Assembly (NCBI GenBank): GCA_036274645.1
Contig: DASUFH010000028.1
Coordinates: forward strand, 1-17,625
Direction: 5' to 3'
Length of the DNA: 17,625 nt
DNA from: DASUFH01 sp036274645
Lineage (GTDB): Bacteria; Acidobacteriota; Terriglobia; 20CM-2-55-15
Under the pieces are notes generated by a model, which was given only the letters and a program-made list of their open reading frames with translations, was not told where the DNA came from and ran no database searches. Positions 6,057-15,700 of this stretch are shown one piece after another. A program made the translations under genes and the position numbers. Each line of letters starts with the position of its first letter. The stretch's first letter is position 1.

Positions 6057-8211
6057 CGCCGACGCTGTCGGGATGTCGATGCAGCGACAGATCGACCAGC
6101 GCGGATCCAACCCGCAGATTGCGGATGTGCAGATCCTTGATGAAGGCCGGCAGAACCGGATATTCGATCAGCAGGCGCTTGCCGATGGCGTCGACGCGCA
6201 ATCCCAGACAGGCCTGCAGGGCCATGTACAGGGAGCCGGCCGCCCACGCCTGAGGAGAGCATGCGACCGGATACAGGGTGGGCCCATGGTCTTCTGTGCG
6301 AGGGAACCCGCAGATGAGTTCCGGAAGACGGTAAAGCAGGGAGTTGCGGCTGATCTCGCACAGCGCAGTCAGGATGCGCAGCGCTTCCTCCTTGAAACCA
6401 TATGCGGAAAAACCCTGCGCAATAATCGCGTTGTCGTGCGGCCAGACCGATCCGTTGTGATAGGACATCGGGTTGTAGCGAACCTCCGACGCATCGAGCG
6501 TGCGGATGCCCCAGCCCGAAAACGAACCCTCCGCCATGAGTCCGCGAACCACCAGAGCCGCGTGGCTGGCAGAAGCGATTCCCGTAAACAGGCAGTGACC
6601 GGCATTGGATGAACGCACGTCACAACGTCTCTTCTTCCCGTCGAGGGCCAGCGCATACGTGCTTTTCGACTCACACCAGAAGGCGCGTTCGAACATTTCC
6701 TTCAGCGCCCGCGCCTTGCGTTCCAGTTCGGTCGCGCCTGTCTTGTCTCCCATGAAGGCCGACAGCCGCGCGGCGGCCAGCTTGGCCGCATAGGCGTAAC
6801 CCTGCACTTCGCAGAGCGCGATGGCGCCTTCCGCCAGGGCGCCGTAGGCGTGGCTGATGGAATCCCGGGAGTCCTTCCACCCCTGGTGCGTCAGTCCTGC
6901 TTCGGACTGGCGGGAGTACTCCACAAAGCCGTCACTGTCTTCATCGCCATATCGATCGAGCCAGTTCAGCGCCGCTTCGATATTGGGCCACAACGTCTCG
7001 ATGAAAGCGCGATCGCCCGTGCATTCGTAATAGGCCCCCGCAAGCATGATGAACAGCGGCGTGGCGTCCACGCTCCCGTAGTACATACGAAACGGGATCT
7101 CGCCAAGGTTGGCCATTTCTCCACGTCGCATCTCGTGAACAATCTTGCCCGGTGTGGCGTCGGCAGAGGGTAAAACGGTTTTAGCCTGCGCGGCCGCCAG
7201 AAACGACAACACACCGCGGGCGATGGCCGGATTCACCCACAGCAGTTGCATGGCGGTAATGATTCCATCGCGCCCGAAAGGCGCGCTGAACCACGGCACG
7301 CCGGCGTACGGATACAGCCCTTCCGGCGTATGCGTTACCAGCATGCAGAGATCGGCGCAACTACGGTTCAGCGAGTCGTTGAAAGCGCCACTGGAGCTTT
7401 CGATTGACAGAAAATCCGAGTGCAGGCTGCCCAGTTCGCTGACGAGGGCGCGCAACGCTTCGGAGTAGGGGACGCGGGTCGGCATGGCCCGGCCGATCTC
7501 ACAATCGATGGAAATGTAGATCGTTGTCGATTCCCGCTGCCCCAGGGAAAGCGTAAACATGGCGCCGCCGTCGGAGAGGATTTCGGCAGCGGGACTCCAC
7601 TCCATCACCGTTCGCCGGTACACATGGTCGAGACCTTCATACCCGTACGCCACACGCCGGTCTGTTCGTTGAGGCTCCTCGCGCAGGCCTCGCCGTTCCC
7701 GCCGCATCCCGCGCACCTCGAAGATGTCGACAAAATCCGCCGCGCTCCGGAGGACCAGCTGGAATTCGACCGGGTGAATCCCGAAATTGGTGAACTCCAG
7801 GGATTGATGACAGGTTCCGTTCCAAAGAAAAATGGAGCGGCAGATGTGAATGGTTCCGCGGGGAATCATGTCGCCGCAATGATTGTGAAAGTCGGGATTG
7901 GACAGGTCGATCACGAGCGTGTCGTTACGCATTTTCGCCGCTGAACTGAGGTAGAGCGGACGGCTCTTGCCGACCTTCAGGCTCAGGAGGGAAAGAAAGC
8001 GTGTTCCTTCGTTAAAGATGCCCTGTTCGCCAAATGGATGGACATCGCCATAGTGATCGAAGAGTCCGAACATGTGCCCGCTTTTCAGGGCAAGGAGACG
8101 GCCGCCCGCGAACGAAGACGTACCGTGAATATAGAACTGGCTCTCAAAATCCGATTCGGCCGCGAGGCCGTCCGCGACAAGCGTCTCGCTGATCAGCGCA
8201 TCGCCATTCAC
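6007..8211 (-). CDS. Amylo-alpha-1,6-glucosidase / glycogen-debranching-type glycoside hydrolase
   Basis: The 734-residue product has the two-part layout of bacterial debranching-type proteins. A beta-rich N-terminal glycogen-debranching domain (~20-215) starts near FYIHGTSSFAGGRLLALKSG, and a catalytic (alpha/alpha)6 barrel follows (~270-734). Barrel signatures include WFSAPFGRDG (307-316, acidic D315), HEMRRGEMANLGE near 357, QGWKDSRDS near 443, NPMSYHNGSVWPHDNA near 580 and YPVACSPQAWAAG. These are conserved in proteins cleaving alpha-1,6 branch points of alpha-glucans. No signal peptide is visible, so it should be cytoplasmic. I place the start at a GTG whose last bases overlap the upstream gene's TGA (GTGA), implying translational coupling; the longer ATG reading would run antisense-like through the glycosyltransferase tail and lacks family similarity. 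The exact substrate is not proven. Confidence 0.9.
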   Translation of the reverse strand: MNGDALISETLVADGLAAESDFESQFYIHGTSSFAGGRLLALKSGHMFGLFDHYGDVHPFGEQGIFNEGTRFLSLLSLKVGKSRPLYLSSAAKMRNDTLVIDLSNPDFHNHCGDMIPRGTIHICRSIFLWNGTCHQSLEFTNFGIHPVEFQLVLRSAADFVDIFEVRGMRRERRGLREEPQRTDRRVAYGYEGLDHVYRRTVMEWSPAAEILSDGGAMFTLSLGQRESTTIYISIDCEIGRAMPTRVPYSEALRALVSELGSLHSDFLSIESSSGAFNDSLNRSCADLCMLVTHTPEGLYPYAGVPWFSAPFGRDGIITAMQLLWVNPAIARGVLSFLAAAQAKTVLPSADATPGKIVHEMRRGEMANLGEIPFRMYYGSVDATPLFIMLAGAYYECTGDRAFIETLWPNIEAALNWLDRYGDEDSDGFVEYSRQSEAGLTHQGWKDSRDSISHAYGALAEGAIALCEVQGYAYAAKLAAARLSAFMGDKTGATELERKARALKEMFERAFWCESKSTYALALDGKKRRCDVRSSNAGHCLFTGIASASHAALVVRGLMAEGSFSGWGIRTLDASEVRYNPMSYHNGSVWPHDNAIIAQGFSAYGFKEEALRILTALCEISRNSLLYRLPELICGFPRTEDHGPTLYPVACSPQAWAAGSLYMALQACLGLRVDAIGKRLLIEYPVLPAFIKDLHIRNLRVGSALVDLSLHRHPDSVGVNVDRRTGPVEIVVVK

Positions 8212-9272
8212 AACGCGCCCCCCACTTCCAGCGGCATCGACAGTCTGGCGGGACGGCACACGCGATCGTAGATCGCCAGATAGTCCGCCGCCATGCGCCG
8301 GGCGGAAAACCGGTCCTCGAAGACAGCCCGGCATCGCCGGCGGTCAATTTCCCCGATCCGTTTGACGGCGCGAACCGCGCTGTCCATGCCGTCGACGACG
8401 AATCCCGTCACGCCATCTTCAATCAACTCCTCCACCGAGCCGCCACGAAACGCCACAACCGGTGTGCCGCACGACAGGGACTCGATCATGACCAGCCCGA
8501 ACGGCTCCGGCCAGTCGATCGGAAACAGGAGCGCCCGCGCCTTTCCGAGGAACTCCGCCTTGGCGCACTCGCCGATTTCACCGATGAACTCCACATGGGG
8601 CTGCCGGATCAGCGGATCGATTTCATTATCGAAATAGGTTTGATCCACTGCGTCCACTTTGGCGGCGATCTTCAGCCTCATCCCGGCGCGGCGGGCAATC
8701 TCGATGGCGCGGTCCAAACGCTTTTCCGGACTGATTCGTCCGAGAAATGCCAGGTACCCTCCTTTGCCATCGTCCAGAGGCAGCAGATCCAGAGGCAGGC
8801 CATGATGGACAGTGCCCTGCCAGTTCGCCTCTGCCAGAGGCGCCCGTTGCGAACTCGAAACCGAAACCAGCGGAATCTCGCTGAACTCCCGGAACAGCGG
8901 CCCCAGCTCAGGAGTGTCCAGGCGGCCGTGCAGTGTCGTTACGTGCGGAGTCGCGCATCGGCGCGACAGCGAGAAATGCAGGTAGTCGACGTGATAATGA
9001 ATGACGTCGAACAGCGGGGCCGCCCGCAACACCTTCTCCAGCATCAGGTAGTGAGCGGCCAGCCGGTCCACGCAGTGTGTGTCCAGGCGTAATGCCGACC
9101 GGCACGCCGGAACGAGCCGGCCGGTTGTGACCGAATCCCCGCTGGCAAACAAAGTCACGTCGTGCCCCTGACGGACCAGTTCCTCCGTGATGTAACACAC
9201 CACACGTTCGGTACCGCCATAAAGGCGGGGTGGCACGCTCTCGTACAAGGGCGCAACCTGGGCGATATGCAT
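8208..9272 (-). CDS. Family 4 (GT-B) glycosyltransferase
   Basis: The 354-residue product is the normal length for GT4. The N-terminal Rossmann half has the glycine-rich acceptor motif LYGGTERVVCYITEEL (~17-32) and GHDVTLFASGDS. The C-terminal nucleotide-sugar half has YLAFLGRISPEKRLDRAIE and the EX7E motif (E256 and E264 in PEPFGLVMIESLSCGTPVV), which binds the donor phosphate/ribose and helps catalysis. No signal peptide or membrane segment is seen, so it is cytoplasmic or peripheral. It overlaps the downstream debranching-type gene by 4 nt, so the two are almost certainly co-translated. That points to alpha-glucan or a related storage/protective polysaccharide, though donor and acceptor are not determined. 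ATG 9272 was chosen because the family N-terminus (MHIAQVAPLYESVPP) begins there; a GAGGA lies about 12 nt upstream. Confidence 0.9.
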   Translation of the reverse strand: MHIAQVAPLYESVPPRLYGGTERVVCYITEELVRQGHDVTLFASGDSVTTGRLVPACRSALRLDTHCVDRLAAHYLMLEKVLRAAPLFDVIHYHVDYLHFSLSRRCATPHVTTLHGRLDTPELGPLFREFSEIPLVSVSSSQRAPLAEANWQGTVHHGLPLDLLPLDDGKGGYLAFLGRISPEKRLDRAIEIARRAGMRLKIAAKVDAVDQTYFDNEIDPLIRQPHVEFIGEIGECAKAEFLGKARALLFPIDWPEPFGLVMIESLSCGTPVVAFRGGSVEELIEDGVTGFVVDGMDSAVRAVKRIGEIDRRRCRAVFEDRFSARRMAADYLAIYDRVCRPARLSMPLEVGGAL

Positions 9273-9563
9273 ATGCCGTCGAATCCTCTGTTAGCGTCAT
9301 AGCACCCGGGATGCCAGCCTCCCACGCCCCGGAACCCGAGCGAGACCGCCCTTCAGGCCAAGCGCCTGGACCGCAAGCCATTCCCCGGCCAGCCCGCAAA
9401 CCCGCTCCAGAGCCTCGTGGCGTTCGCGCCCGATGTCGGCGCTGCCCAACATTGAAACAATCGCCGAAAACTGCAACCGACGTCTCGCCGGCGCTTTGCG
9501 TGAGGCGGCAATGTCTATTGGTGTGGTGTCTCAATGGCGCGCGGGATTGTGGCACGCCAGTCC

Positions 9564-9601
9564 CCGTCTGCTCCGTCTGCTCCGTCTGTTCCGTCTGCTC
9601 C
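9564..9601 (+). repeat. 9-bp tandem repeat, four units
   Basis: The unit CCGTCTGCT occurs at 9564-9572, 9573-9581, 9582-9590 (as CCGTCTGTT) and 9591-9599, followed by CC. Three units are identical and one differs at one base. It directly abuts the inverted-repeat element on its right. Confidence 0.9.
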
Positions 9602-9696
9602 AGGGGCGGTCTATGACCACCCGGTATTTCGAAGTGAATTCTTTGTAAATCAGGGGGGACCACTCCGAAACGTCGGGCGGTCATAGACCGCCCTGT
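9601..9696. repeat. REPIN-like inverted pair of palindromes; right half may terminate the TamB-Omp85 transcript
   Basis: GGGCGGTCTATGACC (9604-9618) is the perfect reverse complement of GGTCATAGACCGCCC (9679-9693), and the similarity extends inward with about five mismatches to arms of ~35 bp. Each end is also a palindrome itself. The right one, GGGCGGTC-ATA-GACCGCCC (9675-9693), is a perfect 8-bp stem with a 3-nt loop; the left (9604-9622) has one mismatch. Two inverted hairpin units with a ~25-nt spacer is the organisation of a REP doublet (REPIN) or short MITE. The right palindrome lies 15 nt after the stop of the minus-strand gene and could stop transcription or protect the 3' end, though no strong T-run follows. 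Confidence 0.75.
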
Positions 9697-9708
9697 AAGC
9701 GGGCGCGA

Positions 9709-12700
9709 CTAGAAGGCCTGACCGATGCCGAAGGTGACCCGGCGCGCGCTCTCTCCGGGCTCAGGAAAGGGATTGAACGCCAGATCGACGCGGAGCAGCA
9801 GAAACGGCGTGTCGACGCGCAAACCGAATCCCGGGGAATATCGCTGATCGAGGAGGTGCAGCACTCTGACGCTGTCGTAGTTGTTACCGACGTCCAGAAA
9901 CCCCGCGACGCCGAAACGCCAGAACAGCGGGTGTCGCAGTTCCTGGTTCGTAACGGTCAGCGCGTTTCCGGGATTGAACGACAGACTATCGCGGCCGAAT
10001 GCCCGCAAGGAATCGGCCGCGTTGAACTGGTCCGTCTCCGGAAGCGGCTCCGTGCTTCCCGCCAGTCCCAATCGATATGCGCTGGCCCAGATGAGATTAG
10101 GCAGCCAGATCTGCTTGAACTGAAGATACTGCCAGTAATTCCGGACATATCGTATGGTCGAGCCGATTCCCGGCGGCGCGAACTGCAGGCTGTTCGACAG
10201 GAATGAGCCGCGTGTCGCATTCAGAATGTCGTTGCGCGTGTCGCGCGACACGGTTGCGTTGAAACGCGCCAGGCGGACGACTCCGGTCACGATATCGGGG
10301 CTGACTTCCGTCACATCGGTTTTGAATGTGGAGATCCGGCGAAGACTGTAGTCATAAGACACCACATAAAAATCGCTGGGCCGCCAGAACTGCTGAATCG
10401 TAATACCCCAGGTGTTGGACACGGAATCCGCAAATGTTTCCCGGGTGCGAAAAATGGAACCGGTGGTGGCGACGTCCCGGTCCAGAAACACCGGAAATGA
10501 GGTGAACAGACGCGCATCGGCAAAGCTGGGATCGATGTTCAGGCTGAGTCCCGCGGTGATGCCCTTTCCAAACACGTTCCGGTGCGTGATGTCGCCGCTG
10601 ACGCCAAGATCGAAATTGGCGACGTTCCGGTTTTCGGCAATCGTGAATCCATAGTGCAATGCCCACGGCGCCCGCTCGTTCAGATTGACGACGGCAACAT
10701 AGCCGACAGGTTCCCTGGAGACCTCAATATCAACGCGTTTGAACAGTCCCGTGTCGTAGAGCTTCTTGCGGGTCAGATTGATTCGCGTGTAGTCGACGGG
10801 ATCGTTCTGCTTGAACTGGAAGTAGCGTCGCAGATGGGAGAGCATGGTCCGGGTATCGCCGTGGATCTGAATGTCGGCGATTTTCTGGCGCTCTCCTTCG
10901 CGGATTTCGAAAGTCACCGCGATTTTTCCGCTGCCCGGTTTGTAATCCGTCGACGATACGATCTGGACTTCGTTGAAGCCCTGCTGCCAGTATTCCGTCA
11001 GGATCCGCCTCCGGGCGATGCCCAGCCATTCCTCCGAATATGGGAAGGCGACCAGTGGCGGAACGGGTCCGGGAGGCCCCGCCGCGCCGGCGGCATCCAT
11101 GGTAGTGGGCTTGGTCGGACCGAAAAGCACCACATAGCTCAGCCAGGCGTCACTGAAAAATGCGTTCCCGGAATAATTCAGGGCGCTGACGCTGTAGAGT
11201 GGTCCTTTGTCGATCGTGACGACGAATCGAGGCCGGAGGCCGTTCCGGATGACCAGCTGCGGAACGGTTGCCGTCGCTTCGAGAAATCCCCGTCCTTTCA
11301 GATCAAACTCGATTTCCTCCCTGATCGCCTCCGGATCGTCCATGATCTCGCCCGCGCTCGTAGTGAGGTCGGGAATCTCGATTCCCTGAAAGAGCCACCG
11401 GGGCTCTTCGAATTTCAAGCCCAGGTCGATCTGAAACACGAACAGGCGCTGATCGGGACGGAGCGCCTCATCGCGGGCAGACACATCCGCCTGCAGGTAG
11501 CCTTCATCTCGAAAGTACCGCAGCAGCACGCGAAGGCTTTCCCTCAGCGACGAGGTCTCTGCAAAACCGGTTTCCCATACGCTGAGGACCTGCTTCTGAA
11601 CCTTGTGCGGCACCTTTGCTCCGCGGTAGTCGAAACGCACCATGGGGCCCTGCGTAACATTGAAGACGACATCAACACTGTCTCCCGTAACGGTGCGCTT
11701 CGCCCGCACGCGGGCTTCGGGATATCCCGAGGATGAGAAGAACTCGCGCAGCGACCGCACATCGTCATTCATGCGATAGATGTTGTAGGGTTTCCCGATC
11801 TTCGTCACCTCGTCTTCCAGGTCTTCGCTGGAAAATGAGGAACCGTTAAAAGCCACGCTTTGCAGCTTGGGCTCTTCCCGCGGCGCAATACGCCGGGGAA
11901 GGGACGGGCCACCTCCAAATTCAAGGCCGTGGTGAAGTTCGAACCGAATCTGGTCCTGATCGGTACGGTTGACCCCGCGAAGGACAAAATCCTTGAACAA
12001 GGAATAGTTCACGATCCACGCCTGATCGCGCGCGCCGGAGAGGTTCTGCGAATAGACCAGGTTCAGGCCCTGGGTCAGGTCCTTTCCCACCGTCAGGCGG
12101 GCGCTGACGTCTGTCTCGGAGGCGATGGTCACGGGCTCGATCGTCACGGTGTCGAGGCCCAGCGCCGATCCCGCGCCCTGAATGAACCGGGTGGTCAGCT
12201 GGCCGGAGAGGTAATTGAGCACCTGATCGCGGGCGACGGAAAGATGCGCGCTCTGCAGATCGGCAAAGGACCGGCCGGTAAGCAACATCGCAATGATATC
12301 GGGCTCGGAGAGATAGGGATCGGATGTCAGTTCCGTCCGCAGGTCGGTAGGCGTGCCGGACACGCGCAGGCGGATGAGGTACCGTTCATTCTTGACCTTG
12401 AGTTCGTGCGTCGCCTCAAAGTCGATCGTCGGCTCGGTCTGGAGGGGATTCACGAAATCCAGCGTTCCGCGCTCCACGATGTACCGGTCGCGGCGTTCGC
12501 CCAGCGCTGTGGCTTCGCCCGAGACCGGGCCGAAAAACACTTCCCCGCCTTCAAGGACCGTGGCGCGCCCGAGGACCACCGGATCCGCCAGCGTTCCCCT
12601 CACCTGAAAGGCGCCGGTGAGATCGAGGCTGGCGACGTTGATGGCCACGGCAACAGGGCCGGTTGTCATCACCATCACGTTCAGATTGATATCGCGGCCG

Positions 12701-15700
12701 AAGGCGCTCTTCTGCGCGGCCGCCGCGCGGCTTCGTTGTTGCAGCGTGAGACGCCGCAACACCTCGCCCCGCAGATCCACGTTCTGCCGATACAGGGCGT
12801 CCAGCACTTCAACGTTTCCCGCAAGCGTCAGGTTGGGCATGCTGCCGCTGAGGGAAAGCCTGGCCGCAATCTCGCTCTGTAGTCCTTCGGGATATTCCAG
12901 CTGGGTTCCCATGAGCGACGCCTGAATCGCCACGTTGCTCAGTCCCACCCTGGAGATCTCGCCTCCACCGGTGAGGTCGAGCGCGCCGCCGTTCAGGTCA
13001 CCCGAAGCGCGCTGAATCTGAAACCGGCTGCCGCTCAGGCGGACGTCGGCGTTCAGGTCGGAAACCAGCAGCGGCGGCTCGAAAAGCTGAAGTTGCGCGT
13101 CATTCAGCCGGACGAATCCGTTCATGTCAGGTTGCCGGTAGTCTCCGCGGATGGCGACCTGCGAGTCGATGTGGCCGGACGCGTTGGACCGCGGAATGAA
13201 GCCTTCGAGGATCCTCAAGTCGGTATCCGCCCGCAAGTCGAGACTAAGACTCCCGGTTCTGGTGTTGACGGAACCGTTCACGGACGCGGTTGTCTCCGGC
13301 CCGGACAGCGCAAATTTCCGCACGGTCAGTTCGCCGCGAGCCAGAGCGACTTCTCCCTGCTCGGTCTGATGGAACTGAACGCCGCCGGCGATGATATCCA
13401 GCTGGGTCACCGTTGCGCGTCCCTCAATCGAATCGAGGCGCGGCGCGCTGACGGAGATCTGGCCCTCCAGCCCCACAACACCGGACAGCGGCCGGCCGGG
13501 CAGCAACCGCTCCGGACGAATGTTTTCGGCGGTGAAGGTGAACTCCCCGGAGCCCTGCAGCGAACCGTTTCCCTCGACGACGATCTCGGCGTCGGCGTAG
13601 GTCGCGCGCATCTGCCGGATTTCGAAGCGATTTCGTGTGAAATCCACCGCCGCTTCCACGCGCGCCGCCTCGGGCATGCCCGTGACCTGGACGGTGGCGC
13701 CGGTGGTGCGCAACTGCCCGTCAACAACCGGGCTCGTGACCGGTCCGCGCACGATTGCGGAAATCTCCGCCTGCCCGGTCAAATTGATGTCGTTGAGGGG
13801 CAGCCTGGCGAGGTCTGCAACCGCGTCGGCCTGAATTCCGGTATCGAGCGCGCCGGAAGCCGTCAGATCAATGCCCTCCGCAGTAACCTTAAGCGCCTGC
13901 ACCTCAAGCCGGTCGACCGAAACAGGCTCGAGAGTTCCACCGGCAACGACCCGCCCTGTCGCCGAGCCGTGGTATTGCTGATATTCGAACACGCCCTGAT
14001 CGACTTTCAGATCGGCGGTAAACGCATACGGCGCTATCAACGCCACCGTCCCATCAACCGATGCGTGGTATTTCGGGCTCCGCGCTGTCGCGCGGAGTTT
14101 CTCCCCATCTACGGTTCCCGAAAACTCCGCGGCGCCGTGCTCCTGTCCCTGATAGGTCACGTCGGCAACCGAACCCTGAAAGTCCGCCAGCGGCTTTCGA
14201 TACGTGCCGGCGATATCCGCCTTCAGATCCACGGTTCCGGAAAGGCCGCGTACCTGCGTGATTCGAAGGTTGGATACCGTCGCTTTTCCGGTGATCTGCT
14301 CTGTTGCCAGGTTCGCTTCGCCCGACACCCGCAATACACCGCGATCCTGGGTTGCTTCGAGTTCGATGACTTGCAGAAGATTGTCTTTGAGTTGAGCGTC
14401 GACAGCGACCTTGTCGATGTGGGTTCCACCGATTTCCAGCCCCATTGAAGAAGCCTTGAACGACGCGATCGGATGTTCGATGGTTCCGGAAACCTCCGCC
14501 ATGGCTCCGATTTCCCCCATCGCATCGGGAATGAAGTCCTGCAGTTGGGCGGTGATCGACGGCGCGCCGCCTTCGATGGCTTCGGACTGGAGATCGATTC
14601 GCAGATGTCCGTTCAGGAGTTTCGAGTTGCGGTACCGCGCGTCCGCCATGGTCACCTGTACCGCCATGTCGCGGTAAGACGCCTGAGCGGTCGCCTCGAT
14701 CGGCCCTATTCCTTGCAGGGTCACGTCACTGGCCGTGATGTTGGCCGTTGCAACGGGCGACAGGAGATCGCCCGCAAGCGTGCCCTCCGCCGACAACATG
14801 CCGTTTTCACGATGAGTCAGACTGAACGTCCCCGCAAGCCTCCGGTCCAGTCCGGTCACCGCATCGGCATGGATCACCGCTCCCATCGCGGTCGCATCGA
14901 TCATGAGTCGAGCGCGCCCATCGGCAATGGTCACATCGCTGTCGGCGGTTCCGTATTTGTCTGCGAGAAGGCTGACTCGTCCGTTGCCGCGGGCGTCGCT
15001 CAAATCCGGAGCCTGCCACTCCAGCGTGAGTTGACCGTTCGTCACACCGTCCACACCGGTCGGATCGATCCGGACATTGCTCCAGCGCGCCGTAACGGAA
15101 TTGCCGGAATCGGAAATCTTCAAAGCGCCGCTCACCACGCCGTCGCCACGGGTGGCAACGAATTCCGGCGCCGTCAGGACGCCCTTTTCGTACTCGACTT
15201 GCCCCCGCAAAACGATGCCGTCCCACGGCTTGATGGCAAAAGGGTCTGTGGCAAAGTTCGCGCTGCCCCGCACGACCGGGGCCCAGCGAAACTCGCCGGA
15301 AACCGTTCCGCTTCCGCTCTGATCTCCGCTGACCGTCCATGTCACCGGCCCGAACTTGAGCCCTTCCGGGGAAAGCCGTATGGGGATCTCCTCGATCCGC
15401 ACCCTGGTATTGCCGTCAATGGCGACCGGCGCCTTGGGCACGATTTTCCCGGCGCCATCGACCACATTCATGGAAAGGGACGGAATCTCGATGCGCGTCG
15501 ACGAACTCTCATAGACAAAGCTGCCGTCTTTCACATCGAGCCGGCCAATGCGAACGAGGGGAAACTTCATGGGTTCGTCAGAGGGCCCGCCTGCGGACGC
15601 GGCCGGCTCGCGGGCCACAAAACGCGCGTGCAATTCGTCCGCCGTCAACGAAGTGACGTTGATGCCATCCGGGCCCCACGCGTTCCACGGCAAAGCCACT

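Larger units (their letters stand above)
9273..9708. other. Intergenic region with repeat elements
   Basis: This 436-bp region lies between the glycosyltransferase start and the stop of the TamB-Omp85 gene. Positions 9273-9560 contain no convincing gene. A minus-strand TTGCAG (9471-9476) lies 17 nt from AATGTT (9448-9453) and could be a weak promoter for the glycosyltransferase operon, but the -10 match is only 3/6. A plus-strand 71-codon open frame (9433-9648) reads into the tandem repeat and palindrome and is low-complexity at its C-terminus, so it is not called as a gene. Positions 9564-9696 hold the repeats listed separately. Confidence 0.6.

Noticed and set aside
8212..8334. N-terminal extension of the debranching-type protein to an ATG at 8334
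   Set aside because: The extra 41 residues are the glycosyltransferase 3' end read out of frame and do not resemble the family; the GTG at 8211 overlapping the TGA gives the expected N-terminus.
9433..9648. A 71-codon plus-strand open frame in the 9273-9708 spacer
   Set aside because: Its second half is made of the tandem repeat (Leu-Leu-Arg array) and the palindrome; it has no Shine-Dalgarno, and coding evidence is absent.
8908..9684. A 258-codon minus-strand open frame across the repeat region and the glycosyltransferase start
   Set aside because: It reads the 9-bp repeat as a Glu-Gln-Thr array and overlaps the N-terminal half of a well-supported GT4 gene in another frame.
9564..9696. CRISPR array
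   Set aside because: The repeats are 9 bp, contiguous and without spacers, and no cas gene is present.
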